From NCBI GenBank assembly GCA_042408595.1, contig JBHOQX010000098.1, forward strand, positions 9,990-73,989: a stretch of DNA of 64,000 bases, given 5' to 3'. This stretch comes from JBHOQX01 sp042408595 (GTDB lineage: Bacteria > Chloroflexota > Chloroflexia > Chloroflexales > Roseiflexaceae). How positions within the stretch are numbered: the first letter of the stretch is position 1; each line of letters starts with the position of its first letter. Positions 34,425 to 43,683 of this stretch are shown here, one piece after another. The translations under genes and the position numbers were made by a program. Under the pieces are notes generated by a model, which was not told the DNA's origin, ran no database searches, and saw only the letters and a list, made by a program, of their open reading frames with translations.

Positions 34425-36029
34425 GTGCCACGCGCCGCCGCCACCGCCCCGCATCACGGCAGCACCCTGCGCTCGGCCGAGCGCGCCCTGCGCCACGACA
34501 TGCTCACGCCGGTCAACCACATCGTCGGCTACAGCGAGATGCTGCTCGAACAGGCCGACGACGAGGGACTGGACGCCTACGCCGGCGATCTGCGGCGCGT
34601 CCACCAGGCTGGGCGCGCGCTGGCCGGGCTAATGAACGAACGGCTGGCCAGCGGGCTGGATCTCCCCCGGCTGCGCAACGACCTCGCCGCGCCGCTCGGC
34701 GAGGCCGAAGCCGCCACCGCGGCGCTGCGCCGCCAGGCGCTGGCCGCCGACCGCGCCGACATCGCGGCCGACCTCGACAAGATCGCCGGGGCGACCGCGC
34801 GCCTGCGCCGGATGCTCGACGATGCCGCTGCCGCCCCGCCCCGCCCGGCGCGCCCGCCGCGGAAGGCCGCACCCGCCACTCGCGCCGCGCCCGCCGCGGA
34901 GGGCCGGCTGCTGCTGGTGGACGACAACGCCGAGAACCGCGAGATGCTGCTGCGGCGGCTGGGGCGCCTGGGCTACAGCGCCGCGAGCGCCATCCACGGG
35001 CGGCAGGCGCTGGCGATGCTGCGCGAACAGTCGTTCGACCTGGTGCTGCTCGACATCATGATGCCGGAGATGGACGGCTACCAGACCCTCGCGGCGCTCA
35101 AGGCCGACGAGCGCCTGCGCCACATCCCGGTGATCATCCTCTCCGCCTCGGACGACCACGCCAGCGTCGTGCGCTGCATCGAGATGGGCGCGGAAGACCA
35201 CCTGCCCAAGCCGTTCGACCCGGTGCTGCTGCGGGCGCGGATCGGCGCCTCGCTGGAGAAAAAGCGCCAGCACGACCGCGAGCGGCGCTACACCGAAGAG
35301 ATCCGCCGTGCCAAGGCGCGTGCCGACGCGCTGCTGAAAGTCGTCATCCCAGTCGGCGTGGCGCTCTCCGCCGAAAAGGAGTTCGACCGGCTCCTGGAAA
35401 GGATCGTGCGCGGCGCGCAGGAGCTATCCAACGCCGATGGCGGCACGCTCTACCTGCGCACCGCCGACGACCGGCTGGAGTTCGTCATTCTGCGGACCAC
35501 CTCGCTCGGCATCGCGATGGGCGGCCCGGGTGGCACACCGATCACCTTCCCGCCGCTACGGATGGACGAAGACGGCGCGCCCAATCACCGCTTCGTGGTC
35601 ACGCACGCCGCGCTCACCGGCGCGACCGTGGCCGTGGCGGACGCCTACGCGCCGTGCGCGTTCGACTTCAGCGGCACGCGCGAGTTCGACGCTCGCACCG
35701 GCTACCGCTCGATCTCGTTCGTCGCTGTGCCGCTCAAGAACGCCGCGGGCCGGGTGACCGGCGTGCTCCAGTTGCTCAACGCGCAGGATCCGCAGACCGG
35801 GGCGATCGTGCCGTTCGACCCGGGCCAGATCGAGGCGCTCGAATCGCTCTCGGCGCTGGCGGCGGTCGCGTTAGATGCCTACGTGCGCGAGCAGCGGCTC
35901 AAGCGCGAGATCGAGCAACTGCGCGTCGAGGTGGACGCCGTGCGCACCTCGCGCCAGGTGGCGGAGATCACCGAGTCGGACTATTTTCGGCAGCTTCAGG
36001 CCAAAGCGCGGCTGCTGCGCGGGCGATAA
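34425..36029 (+). CDS. Signalling protein: dimerisation/His helix, receiver and GAF domain, no kinase domain
   Basis: The 534-residue protein starts at GTG with AAGGGGG ahead. The N terminus has a kinase-type dimerisation helix with ALRHDMLTPVNHIVGYSEM (H24), but no ATP-binding domain follows. A receiver domain has D210 in LLDIMMPEMDG and the Lys in LPKPFD. A GAF domain covers about 305-485 (SNADGGTLYLRTADDRLEF, SFVAVPLKN, GVLQLLNAQ). A coiled helix ends in ITESDYFRQLQAKARLL. H24 could be a phosphotransfer site for a kinase in trans, such as that at 38025-40370. Output is unclear. Confidence 0.75.
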   Translation: MPRAAATAPHHGSTLRSAERALRHDMLTPVNHIVGYSEMLLEQADDEGLDAYAGDLRRVHQAGRALAGLMNERLASGLDLPRLRNDLAAPLGEAEAATAALRRQALAADRADIAADLDKIAGATARLRRMLDDAAAAPPRPARPPRKAAPATRAAPAAEGRLLLVDDNAENREMLLRRLGRLGYSAASAIHGRQALAMLREQSFDLVLLDIMMPEMDGYQTLAALKADERLRHIPVIILSASDDHASVVRCIEMGAEDHLPKPFDPVLLRARIGASLEKKRQHDRERRYTEEIRRAKARADALLKVVIPVGVALSAEKEFDRLLERIVRGAQELSNADGGTLYLRTADDRLEFVILRTTSLGIAMGGPGGTPITFPPLRMDEDGAPNHRFVVTHAALTGATVAVADAYAPCAFDFSGTREFDARTGYRSISFVAVPLKNAAGRVTGVLQLLNAQDPQTGAIVPFDPGQIEALESLSALAAVALDAYVREQRLKREIEQLRVEVDAVRTSRQVAEITESDYFRQLQAKARLLRGR

Positions 36030-36066
36030 GTGGATCGGCAGACGACACGGATTGCACAGGTCAACC

Positions 36067-37020
36067 ATGCACGCCGGACCATCACACCAGGCGACCGCAA
36101 TGATCGACACCACGCCCCTCCCGACCCGCGCCCGGCCCGCGCTCACGCCAACCGGGCCGGAGAAGCGCGTCTACACCGTCAATGGCCAGCCGATCTGCGC
36201 CCGCGAGCAGGGCGCGCCGCGCCGCCCGGTCGCTCTGCTGATCCACGGCTGGAGCAGCTCGTGGTACGCCCTCTCGCCGCTGCTCCCGATGCTCAGCGAG
36301 CGCTACCGCTGCGTGGCGGTCGATCTGCCGGGCTACGGCGAATCACCTGTGGGGTCGGGGCGCGCGACAATCGCCGGCTACGCCGACCTGCTGGCCGGGC
36401 TGCTGTGCGAGTTGGGCGGGCCGCCGGCGGTGCTGGTCGGCCATTCGATGGGCGGGATGATCAGTCTGACGCTGGCGCTGCGCCATCCGGAGCTGGTCGA
36501 GCGCCTGGTGCTGATCTGCCCAACGATCACCGGGCGGCTGTCGCTGTTCATCAACCTGTTCGTCTCCCCGATCACGGTGATGGAGCGCTTCGCGCTGACG
36601 GGCAGGCTTGTCACCCTGGTTGAATCGCAGATGCTCAGCCTGACCGACCGGCTGATGCGCCCGGCCTCGTTCGCTGAGCGCTCCGGCATCACCGAGAACG
36701 ACTACCACCGGCTGCGGGCCGACGCGCGCCGCCCCGGGCAGGGGCGGGTCCGCGCCGAGTGCTTCCGCGCGATGCGCGAGGGCAGCCTCGCCGGGCGGCT
36801 CGGCGCGCTGCGGATGCCGGTGCTGGCGCTCTGGGGGCTGGAGGACAACACCGTGCCGCTGCGCGATGCCAGCCTGCTGGCCGACGAGCTGCCCGACACC
36901 AACCTGCGCGTCATCCCGAAGGCCGGGCACTGGCCGCAGTTCGAGACGCCGGACGTCACCCGGCGCTATATCCGCGCGTTCCTGAGCACGCCGCTAAAGT
37001 TGTTGCAGATGCAGTTCTAG
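36067..37020 (+). CDS. Alpha/beta hydrolase
   Basis: The 317-residue protein has the alpha/beta-hydrolase core with LLIHGWSSSWYALSPLL (oxyanion HGW), nucleophile Ser in VGHSMGGMISL, Asp in WGLEDNTVPL and His in KAGHWPQFETPD. The substrate is unknown. ATG 36067 has AGGT nearby; ATG 36100 (MIDTTPLP) is an equal alternative. It lies 37 bases after the receiver-GAF gene and may share its transcript. Confidence 0.85.
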   Translation: MHAGPSHQATAMIDTTPLPTRARPALTPTGPEKRVYTVNGQPICAREQGAPRRPVALLIHGWSSSWYALSPLLPMLSERYRCVAVDLPGYGESPVGSGRATIAGYADLLAGLLCELGGPPAVLVGHSMGGMISLTLALRHPELVERLVLICPTITGRLSLFINLFVSPITVMERFALTGRLVTLVESQMLSLTDRLMRPASFAERSGITENDYHRLRADARRPGQGRVRAECFRAMREGSLAGRLGALRMPVLALWGLEDNTVPLRDASLLADELPDTNLRVIPKAGHWPQFETPDVTRRYIRAFLSTPLKLLQMQF

Positions 37021-37184
37021 GCGACGAACGACGGTGCCTCCGGCCAAGGAGACCAGGAGACGGGAAGGGACTGGTTGGTACCGAATGCCCTGGCGCTCCC
37101 CCCTGGTCCACCGCCCTCCTGCGCTCTCAGCCTCCTGCGCTCCGGTGGCTGACGGTGCCGGCGTTCGCCTACACGAGCAAACGC

Positions 37185-37949
37185 ATGTCCAGGATCATCT
37201 CCGTCCACTCCTTCCGCGGCGGCACCGGCAAATCCAACACCACGGCGAATGTCGCCACGCTGCTGGCCGCCGAGGGCCGCCGCGTCGGCGTGATCGACAC
37301 CGATATCCAGTCGCCCGGCATCCACGTGCTCTTCGGCCTGAGCGACGAGGCCGTGCGCTACGCGCTGAACGATTATCTCTGGGGCCGCTGCGAGATCGCC
37401 CAGGCGGCCTACGATGTCACGCCGAACCTCGGGCCGGCGCTCGGCGGGCGGGTGTTCCTCATCCCATCCAGCATCAAGACCGGCGAGATCGCCCGGGTGC
37501 TGCGCGAGGGGTACGATGTCGGCCTGCTCAACGACGGCTACCGCCAGGTGATCGATGACCTGGCGCTGAACGCGCTGGTGATCGACACGCACCCCGGCCT
37601 GAACGAAGAGACGCTGCTGTCGATCGCGATCTCCGACGCGCTGGCGATCATCCTGCGCCCCGACCACCAGGACTACCAGGGCACCGGTGTGACGGTCGAG
37701 GTGGCGCGTAAGCTCGACGTGCCGCGCCTGCTGCTGGTGGTGAACAAAGTCCCGGCGTCGTTCGACGCCGACGTGGTGCGCGCGCGGGTCGAGGCAGCCT
37801 ACGGCTGCCCGGTCGCCGCGGTGCTGCCGCACTCGGACGAACTGATGACGCTGGCGAGCAGCGGCGTCTTCGCCCTGCGCTACCCCGACCACCCGCTGAC
37901 CGCCCGCTACCGCGCGATCGCCGCACAGCTCTGGGCGGAGGATGGTTAG
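37185..37949 (+). CDS. MinD/ParA-like ATPase
   Basis: The 254-residue protein has the deviant Walker A FRGGTGKSNTTANVA near 10-24, with Arg replacing the first signature Lys of KGGxGK, then VIDTDIQSPGIHVLFG and ALVIDTHPGLNEETLL. It has no C-terminal amphipathic helix of true MinD. Its neighbours are signalling genes, with a hybrid kinase 75 bases downstream, so a role in positioning or controlling a surface or signalling complex is possible. The ATG has no strong ribosome site; the 164-base gap before it shows nothing else. Confidence 0.8.
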   Translation: MSRIISVHSFRGGTGKSNTTANVATLLAAEGRRVGVIDTDIQSPGIHVLFGLSDEAVRYALNDYLWGRCEIAQAAYDVTPNLGPALGGRVFLIPSSIKTGEIARVLREGYDVGLLNDGYRQVIDDLALNALVIDTHPGLNEETLLSIAISDALAIILRPDHQDYQGTGVTVEVARKLDVPRLLLVVNKVPASFDADVVRARVEAAYGCPVAAVLPHSDELMTLASSGVFALRYPDHPLTARYRAIAAQLWAEDG

Positions 37950-37989
37950 AAGATAGAGGGCAGGGAGTCTGCAATCTGCAATCATCACG

Positions 37990-38010
37990 TGTCATCTTGT
38001 CATCTTGTCA
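37990..38010. repeat. 8-bp tandem repeat TGTCATCT
   Basis: TGTCATCT is present 2.6 times in perfect tandem just before the hybrid-kinase gene; TCTGCAATCTGCAATC is a second small repeat at 37968-37983. Similar 8-bp-period sequence (read in the other sense) occurs at 41435-41485 and 44870-44927. Confidence 0.7.
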
Positions 38011-38024
38011 GGTCATAACACGCC

Positions 38025-40370
38025 ATGACACCACGTACCGCCCCAGCCATCGATGTTTCACCCGACACGCAGCAGCTCCTGCGCCTGATCGACGAGCTGC
38101 GCGAGCGCGAGCGCAATCTCCACGCGCTGATCGAAAACACGCAGGATGCCGTTTGGTCGGTGGATGCTGATGGTCAGCTGGTGACGTTCAACGCGATGTT
38201 CCACGGCCTCTGTCTACTGAATTACGGCGTGGACATCCGCCGCGGGCAACGCCTGATCGACCTGTTGCCGCCGAAGGCACGGGCCGAGTGGGGCGCGCTG
38301 TACGAGCGGGCGCTCCAGGGCCAGCATTTCGTGATCGAGCAGCATTACGAGTTCGAAGGCACGCCGGTGGATATGGAGGTCTCGCTCTCGCCCATCCGCG
38401 CCGCCGATGGGGCGGTCAGCGGCGTATCGGTGTTCGGGCGCGACATCACGGCGCGCAAGCAGGCGGAGGCGGCGATGCGCGAGAGCGAGGAGCGTGCCCG
38501 CCTGATCGCCGAGGCCATGCCGGTGCCGATCGTGATCGTTCGGCTGGCGGATGGCTCGGTGGTGTACGCCAACGCCGCGCTCGAGCCACTACTCGGCCTG
38601 CCGCGCGAAGCGCTGCTGGGCCGCCCGGCGCAGGAGCTGCTGGCCAACCCGCAGGAACACGAGGCGGTGCTGGCGGCGATCGAGCGCGAGGGAGCGGCCC
38701 GCGGCCACGAGGTGCGCCTGCGCCGCGCCGACGGCGAGACGGCCTGGACGGCGCTGTCGGCGCTGCCGATCACCTACGCCGGCGAGCGCGTGCTGCTATG
38801 CGGCCTGTACGACATCACCGCACGCAAGGAGGCCGAGGCGGCGCTCCAGCAGGCAAAACAGGCGGCAGAGGACGCCAGTCAGGCGAAAAGCTCGTTCCTG
38901 GCGAATATGAGCCACGAGCTACGCACCCCGCTGAACGCAATCATCGGCTATAGCGAGATGCTGCAGGATGAAGCGACCGACGCCGGGATGGATGAATTCA
39001 TTCCGGATCTGAAAAAGATTCAGGCCGCTGGAAAACATCTACTCGCGCTGATCAACGATATTCTCGATATATCGAAGATCGAAGCCGGCAAGATGGATCT
39101 TTACCTCGAAACGTTCGATATTGCCGCTCTGGTGCATGAAGTGGCGCAGACGATCCAGCCGCTGGTCGAAAAGAACCGCAACGTGCTGCGATTGGCGTGT
39201 GCCGACGCACTCTGCAGCATGCGCGCCGATCTGACCAAAGTGCGCCAGACGCTGTTCAACCTGCTGTCGAACGCCTGCAAATTTACCGAGAACGGCGAGA
39301 TCATGCTGCGCGTCGTGCGCCTGGCGACGGCCGTCCGCTTTACCGTCGAAGACACGGGCATCGGGATGACGCCCGAGCAGATCGAGCGGCTGTTCCAGGC
39401 GTTCACCCAGGCGGATGCCTCGACAACCCGCAAGTACGGCGGTACCGGGCTCGGCCTGGCGATCAGCCGGCGCTTCTGCCAGATGATGGGTGGCGACATC
39501 GCGGTGACGAGCGCGCCGGGCCGTGGATCGGCCTTCACCGTTACCCTGCCGCTGGACGTGAGCACGCCGCCGGCCGAACCCACCGCCTCGGCGGCACCCT
39601 CGGCCGCGCCCCGCCCGCTGACCGTGCTGGTGATCGACGACGACGAGGCGACGCGCGATCTCATCCGACACTACCTCGGGCAGGAGGGCCACCGCGTCGT
39701 CGGCGCGCCGACCGGCGAGGCCGGGCTGCGACTGGCGCTGGAGCTGCGCCCGGACGTGATCACGCTCGACGTGATGATGCCGAGCATGGATGGCTGGTCG
39801 GTGCTGGCCGCGCTCAAGGCCGAGCCGCAGCTCGCGGACGTGCCGGTGATCATCCTGACGATGCTGGACGACCGCGAACTGGGCTTCGCCCTCGGCGCGT
39901 CGGACTACCTGACCAAACCGGTGGACCGCGCGCGGCTGAGCGCGCTGCTGCGGCGTTACCGCCGGCAGCGCTCGGCGCGCCCGGTGCTCGTCGTAGAGGA
40001 CGACCCGACGACGCGCGAGATGCTGCGGCGGATGCTGGCAAAGGAAGGCTGGAGCGTGGCGGTCGCGGCGAACGGGCGCGAGGGGTTGGCGCAGGTCGCT
40101 GCGGAGCCGCCGCAGCTCATCCTGCTCGACCTGATGATGCCGGAGCTGGACGGATTCGGCTTTGTGGCGGAGCTGCGCCGCAACCCGGCCTGGCAGGCGA
40201 TCCCGGTCGTCGTCGTCACGGCGAAGGACATCACCGCCGGCGACCGGCTGCGGCTGAGTGGCTCGGTCGAGCGGATTTTGCAGAAAGGCGCCTACCGCCG
40301 GGATGCACTGCTGGCGGAGGTACGCAGCCTGGTGGCGGCCTGCGCCGGGGCTGAGGCCGCGCAGATCTAA
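38025..40370 (+). CDS. Hybrid histidine kinase: PAS-PAS-HisKA-HATPase-REC-REC
   Basis: The 781-residue protein has no membrane helix. Two PAS domains (about 25-145 and 155-270) each end in a DITARK motif. The HisKA helix has H297 in NMSHELRTPLNAIIGYSEM. The ATPase domain has the N box (NLLSNACKF), DTGIGM and KYGGTGLGLAI. Two receivers follow: D582 (LDVMMPSMDG) and D702 (LDLMMPELDG). It senses a cytoplasmic cue and passes phosphate internally, and possibly to the receiver proteins at 34026 and 34425. Its TAA overlaps the convergent M19 stop. Confidence 0.93.
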   Translation: MTPRTAPAIDVSPDTQQLLRLIDELRERERNLHALIENTQDAVWSVDADGQLVTFNAMFHGLCLLNYGVDIRRGQRLIDLLPPKARAEWGALYERALQGQHFVIEQHYEFEGTPVDMEVSLSPIRAADGAVSGVSVFGRDITARKQAEAAMRESEERARLIAEAMPVPIVIVRLADGSVVYANAALEPLLGLPREALLGRPAQELLANPQEHEAVLAAIEREGAARGHEVRLRRADGETAWTALSALPITYAGERVLLCGLYDITARKEAEAALQQAKQAAEDASQAKSSFLANMSHELRTPLNAIIGYSEMLQDEATDAGMDEFIPDLKKIQAAGKHLLALINDILDISKIEAGKMDLYLETFDIAALVHEVAQTIQPLVEKNRNVLRLACADALCSMRADLTKVRQTLFNLLSNACKFTENGEIMLRVVRLATAVRFTVEDTGIGMTPEQIERLFQAFTQADASTTRKYGGTGLGLAISRRFCQMMGGDIAVTSAPGRGSAFTVTLPLDVSTPPAEPTASAAPSAAPRPLTVLVIDDDEATRDLIRHYLGQEGHRVVGAPTGEAGLRLALELRPDVITLDVMMPSMDGWSVLAALKAEPQLADVPVIILTMLDDRELGFALGASDYLTKPVDRARLSALLRRYRRQRSARPVLVVEDDPTTREMLRRMLAKEGWSVAVAANGREGLAQVAAEPPQLILLDLMMPELDGFGFVAELRRNPAWQAIPVVVVTAKDITAGDRLRLSGSVERILQKGAYRRDALLAEVRSLVAACAGAEAAQI

Positions 40371-41416
40371 GGCGGCAGCACCCGCTCCAGCGCGCGCAGC
40401 CAGTTGCCGCCGAGCACCGCGTCGATATCCGCCTCGCGGTAGCCGGCGCCGGCCAGCGCCTCGCCGATCCGCCCGAGATCGGCGATGCTGTCAAGCTCGC
40501 GCGGGGCGGCCTCGCTGCCGAAGCCGCCGTCGAAGTCGCTGCCGACGGCGACGTGGTGCACATCGCCGGCGAGCTGGCAGACGTGGTCGATCTGCCGCAC
40601 CACGGCGTCCAGCCCGACCGCCTGCTTGCCGCGCACCAGCGTCCACTCCGGGTCGAGAAAGCGATTGTAGAGCACCACGCCTACTACACCGTCGCGCGCC
40701 ATCAGCGCCCGGATCATCGCGTCCGACAGGTGCCGGTCGTCGCGCGGGCCGGGCACGAGCGCCCGGCAGTTCGAGTGCGAGGCGAGCACCGGCCCGTCGA
40801 ACAGTTCCAGTGCCTCCCAGAAGCTCTCCTCGGCCATGTGGCTCACATCCAGCGCCAGGCCGGCGCGGTGCATCGCGCCCATCAGCGCGCGCCCCTCGGC
40901 GGTGAGCGGGCCGGGCGCGCCGGTGCCGCCGCAGTAGCGCGTCGCGCCCCACGCCGGCCCGACGATCCGCACCCCGGCGGCGTACCAGTCGACAGCCTCC
41001 GACGGCGTGCGGATCGGGTCGGCGCCCTCCATCAGCAGGACGATCCCCAATCGTGGCTGACCGCCGTCCCAGCCGGCCCGCAGCGCGGCGAGCTCGGCGC
41101 GGCAGGCGACCAGACAGACGCGCGGGTCGCCGGCGAGGCGGCGGTAGGCCGAAAGTTGCTCCAGCGCCTGCGCGTGAGCTTCGTCCGCGGTACGGTACAC
41201 CTTCCCGCCGGACAGGTGCGCGGCGCTCGCCGGGGCGACGTACAACGTGCCGAAAACCAGGCCGACACCGCCGGCCAGCGCGTCCGGCAGGCCGAGCATG
41301 GCGATCTCCTCGGCCCGCTCGCCCTCGACGGCGCGGGTCTCGGCCACAGCGCTCAGGAAGTCGCGCCTGTGATTGACCACATTGAAGGCGATATCCTGGT
41401 GGCCGTCAACCAGCAT
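40367..41416 (-). CDS. Membrane-dipeptidase-type metallopeptidase (family M19)
   Basis: The 349-residue protein has the M19 metal motifs: DGHQD at 4-8, the bridging Glu in LLMEGADP, DVSHM near 190, ASHSNCRAL near 209-217 and VGSDFDGG near 290. The length fits renal-dipeptidase homologues, zinc enzymes that cleave dipeptides. No signal peptide, so it is probably cytoplasmic. Its TAG overlaps the TAA of the convergent kinase gene (CTAA). Confidence 0.9.
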   Translation of the reverse strand: MLVDGHQDIAFNVVNHRRDFLSAVAETRAVEGERAEEIAMLGLPDALAGGVGLVFGTLYVAPASAAHLSGGKVYRTADEAHAQALEQLSAYRRLAGDPRVCLVACRAELAALRAGWDGGQPRLGIVLLMEGADPIRTPSEAVDWYAAGVRIVGPAWGATRYCGGTGAPGPLTAEGRALMGAMHRAGLALDVSHMAEESFWEALELFDGPVLASHSNCRALVPGPRDDRHLSDAMIRALMARDGVVGVVLYNRFLDPEWTLVRGKQAVGLDAVVRQIDHVCQLAGDVHHVAVGSDFDGGFGSEAAPRELDSIADLGRIGEALAGAGYREADIDAVLGGNWLRALERVLPP

Positions 41417-41434
41417 AGTGGCGTGTGGCAGTAG

Positions 41435-41485
41435 AAGGGCGTGACCAGGGGCGTGACAAACGACGCGATGACACGATGACGCGGC
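41435..41485. repeat. Degenerate 8-bp-period repeat (CGATGACA type)
   Basis: GGCGTGACCAGGGGCGTGAC and CGATGACACGATGACG repeat with a period near eight. The unit is close to the reverse complement of TGTCATCT at 37990-38010. Confidence 0.5.
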
Positions 41486-41527
41486 GGCTCAAGCCGGACC
41501 ACAGATACCGTGTCACCCTGACAGCGA

Positions 41528-43474
41528 TCATGCGGTGTACGGCGCGAACAGATGGGCGAACAGCCGCTCGAACTGCGGCGAGTCGCTGTCGATCTGCTCG
41601 TACAGCTCCACCACCTGCGCCACCTGGTCGCGGCGGCGCCAGAGGGCCGCGGCGAAGCGGTCGTCCGCGATGCGACGATCGGCGCGCAGATACCCGTAAA
41701 ACTGCTTGATCGACGTACACACCTCCCGGGCGGCGGTCGGCGAGCTGGAGAAGACACGGCGCGGATAGAAGAACAGCAGAAACTCATCGAGAGTCGCGTA
41801 GTCGCCGGCTTCGAGCGAGCGTTGATAGTAGCGCGCCAGGAAGTCCGCGTAGATCGCCAGGTCGTGCGCGCGTGAGGCGGCGGTCTCCTCGCGCCGGCCA
41901 GCGGCGATCTGGTGCTGGTAGAACGCCTCGATCAGCGCGGAGCTGCGATCCATCGCTTCGGCCGCCGCCGGATCATCGAGTTCCTCATCCGTTTCGTCGT
42001 CATCCGCGCTGCTGAGTACGTTCAGATCGTCCAGCATCCAGGAGTCGTCGGCCTCCGCATCGGCGTCGTGCGCGCCGGCATGACCGTTGTGCGTGCCATT
42101 GCCGTTGGTATAGTGGGAGTCGGGCGTCACCCGCAGCGGTGCGAAGAGCGCCGGCTCGGTGCGCAACAATTCGCTCAGCCGTCCGGTGAGCACCTGCTGC
42201 GCATCCTCAAGCGACTCGGCCTGTTGCAGCCGCGCAAGCTCCTCAGGCGAGAGGGAGTCCATCAGCCGGCGGGCCGCCTCGCCCAGCGCCGGGTTGCGGC
42301 CGAGAAACTCCTGAATATCCTCGATGGTGTCGAGGTCGTCCAGCGCATCGTCGAGCGCATCATCGAGGTCATCGTCGTCCAGCTCGTCCGAGATCTCCCA
42401 CTCATCATCGTCGCTCACATAGTCGCCGCGGGCCAGGTGCTCCTCGATCGTCGCGGAGTGATCCTCGAGCGCGTTCACCACGCCGGGGTAGATCGTTTCG
42501 CTGGTGCCGGCGCGCATATCGAAGATCACCCGCGCGGTCGATGCGCGCGGCGCAATCCCGTTCCACAGCCCCGCTGCGGCATCCGCCCGGCGGCTGGCGA
42601 GCAACGCGCGCTGCACCGCGCTGATCGCCTCCAGGAGCGCCGCGTCCTGCGCGGCGGCGGCCTCCTCGTCAAGCTCCTCGCCGAACAGCCAGTCCAGCGG
42701 GCGGCGAAAGCTGGCATCGACGATAAACGCGCCATCCAACAGACGCAGCCGCCTGTCGCGCGCGATCACCTGCTGCCACGGCTGGCCAGGATACCCGGTG
42801 CGCCACGGCGCACGGGCAAACACCGCCAGAATGCACTCCTCGAACATGACCATGCGGCGGCTGCTGCGCGCCACGCACGCGGCCACCGCGTCGGCCAGCT
42901 CGCGGTCGGGTGTCGCGGCGGCGTCCGCATCGAAGCGTGGGGCCGGCTCGCGCTCCAGGCGCAGCGTCAGCGGCGCAGTCGCCGTCACCGTCACCAGTAT
43001 GCTATCGCCGGCGCGGAACTGCTCGCGGCGGAACCAGTCGCCCAGGTTCAGCGCCGATTGGGTAGTCGGGCCGGGCAGCGCGCTGGTCACGGGGATGGAC
43101 AGAATCTCGATCGGAAGCGGCGCTCCGGTCGCGTCCTCCAGCCGGAGATCGCCGTGGAGCGACCGGACGAACGGGCGCAGGTGCTGGTGCGCGAGCAGGC
43201 CGGCCTCGACTTCATCCTCGCCGGGGATTGCGCGGAAGCGCAGCCCCTGGAGCACGACGTGCAGCGGGGCGAGCATGCCGTTGCCGAGCGGCACCCAGCC
43301 GCGCCGTATCCCTTCATAGCGCAGCACATTGCGGATCCCGGCGTAGGGATCCTTCGCCTGACTCGGGCGGTGCGCCAGCACACGATCCATCACCTCGCGC
43401 TCCGGGACGATGTCCGTATACTCGCCGGCCAATGCCTCCAGGATGCTGGCGATGGTCAGCTCGTCACGCGCCAT
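41528..43474 (-). CDS. Large acidic protein with winged-helix-like N terminus, unknown
   Basis: The 648-residue protein starts DELTIASILEALAGEYTDIVPEREVMDRVLAHRP and YAGIRNVLRYEGIRRGWVPLG, which resembles the HARE-type winged helix. The middle (90-330) is mixed. A long acidic stretch follows at about 350-385 (SDELDDDDLDDALDDALDDLDT), with a second at 485-510. The last 110 residues (AASRAHDLAIYADFLARYYQR, SIKQFYGYL) resemble the SAM-like core-binding domain of tyrosine recombinases, but no catalytic domain follows. It would be a cytoplasmic DNA- or protein-binding factor. No neighbour points to a function. Confidence 0.7.
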   Translation of the reverse strand: MARDELTIASILEALAGEYTDIVPEREVMDRVLAHRPSQAKDPYAGIRNVLRYEGIRRGWVPLGNGMLAPLHVVLQGLRFRAIPGEDEVEAGLLAHQHLRPFVRSLHGDLRLEDATGAPLPIEILSIPVTSALPGPTTQSALNLGDWFRREQFRAGDSILVTVTATAPLTLRLEREPAPRFDADAAATPDRELADAVAACVARSSRRMVMFEECILAVFARAPWRTGYPGQPWQQVIARDRRLRLLDGAFIVDASFRRPLDWLFGEELDEEAAAAQDAALLEAISAVQRALLASRRADAAAGLWNGIAPRASTARVIFDMRAGTSETIYPGVVNALEDHSATIEEHLARGDYVSDDDEWEISDELDDDDLDDALDDALDDLDTIEDIQEFLGRNPALGEAARRLMDSLSPEELARLQQAESLEDAQQVLTGRLSELLRTEPALFAPLRVTPDSHYTNGNGTHNGHAGAHDADAEADDSWMLDDLNVLSSADDDETDEELDDPAAAEAMDRSSALIEAFYQHQIAAGRREETAASRAHDLAIYADFLARYYQRSLEAGDYATLDEFLLFFYPRRVFSSSPTAAREVCTSIKQFYGYLRADRRIADDRFAAALWRRRDQVAQVVELYEQIDSDSPQFERLFAHLFAPYTA

Positions 43475-43598
43475 GGTTTAACCTCCGTCTATCCGCCCCG
43501 CGGCGGCGGGTACAGCGTAGCACCGTGGTTCGGCGCTGTCAAGGCGGCCGGCGCGCCACGCGCCAGCTGTTCCGACACTTCTCCTGGACGATCCTATC

Positions 43599-43626
43599 TT
43601 GACATGCCGTTATCCGGGGCTATAAT
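43599..43626 (+). promoter_or_regulatory. Consensus promoter of the L,D-transpeptidase gene
   Basis: A perfect TTGACA (43599-43604) and a perfect TATAAT (43621-43626) are 16 bp apart. It is the closest match to the sigma-70 consensus in the window. Confidence 0.85.
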
Positions 43627-43683
43627 CGAGAGCAATATCATCGCGGCAGCGCCCAGGTGTAAAGTAAAAAAGAGGTCATGCCG

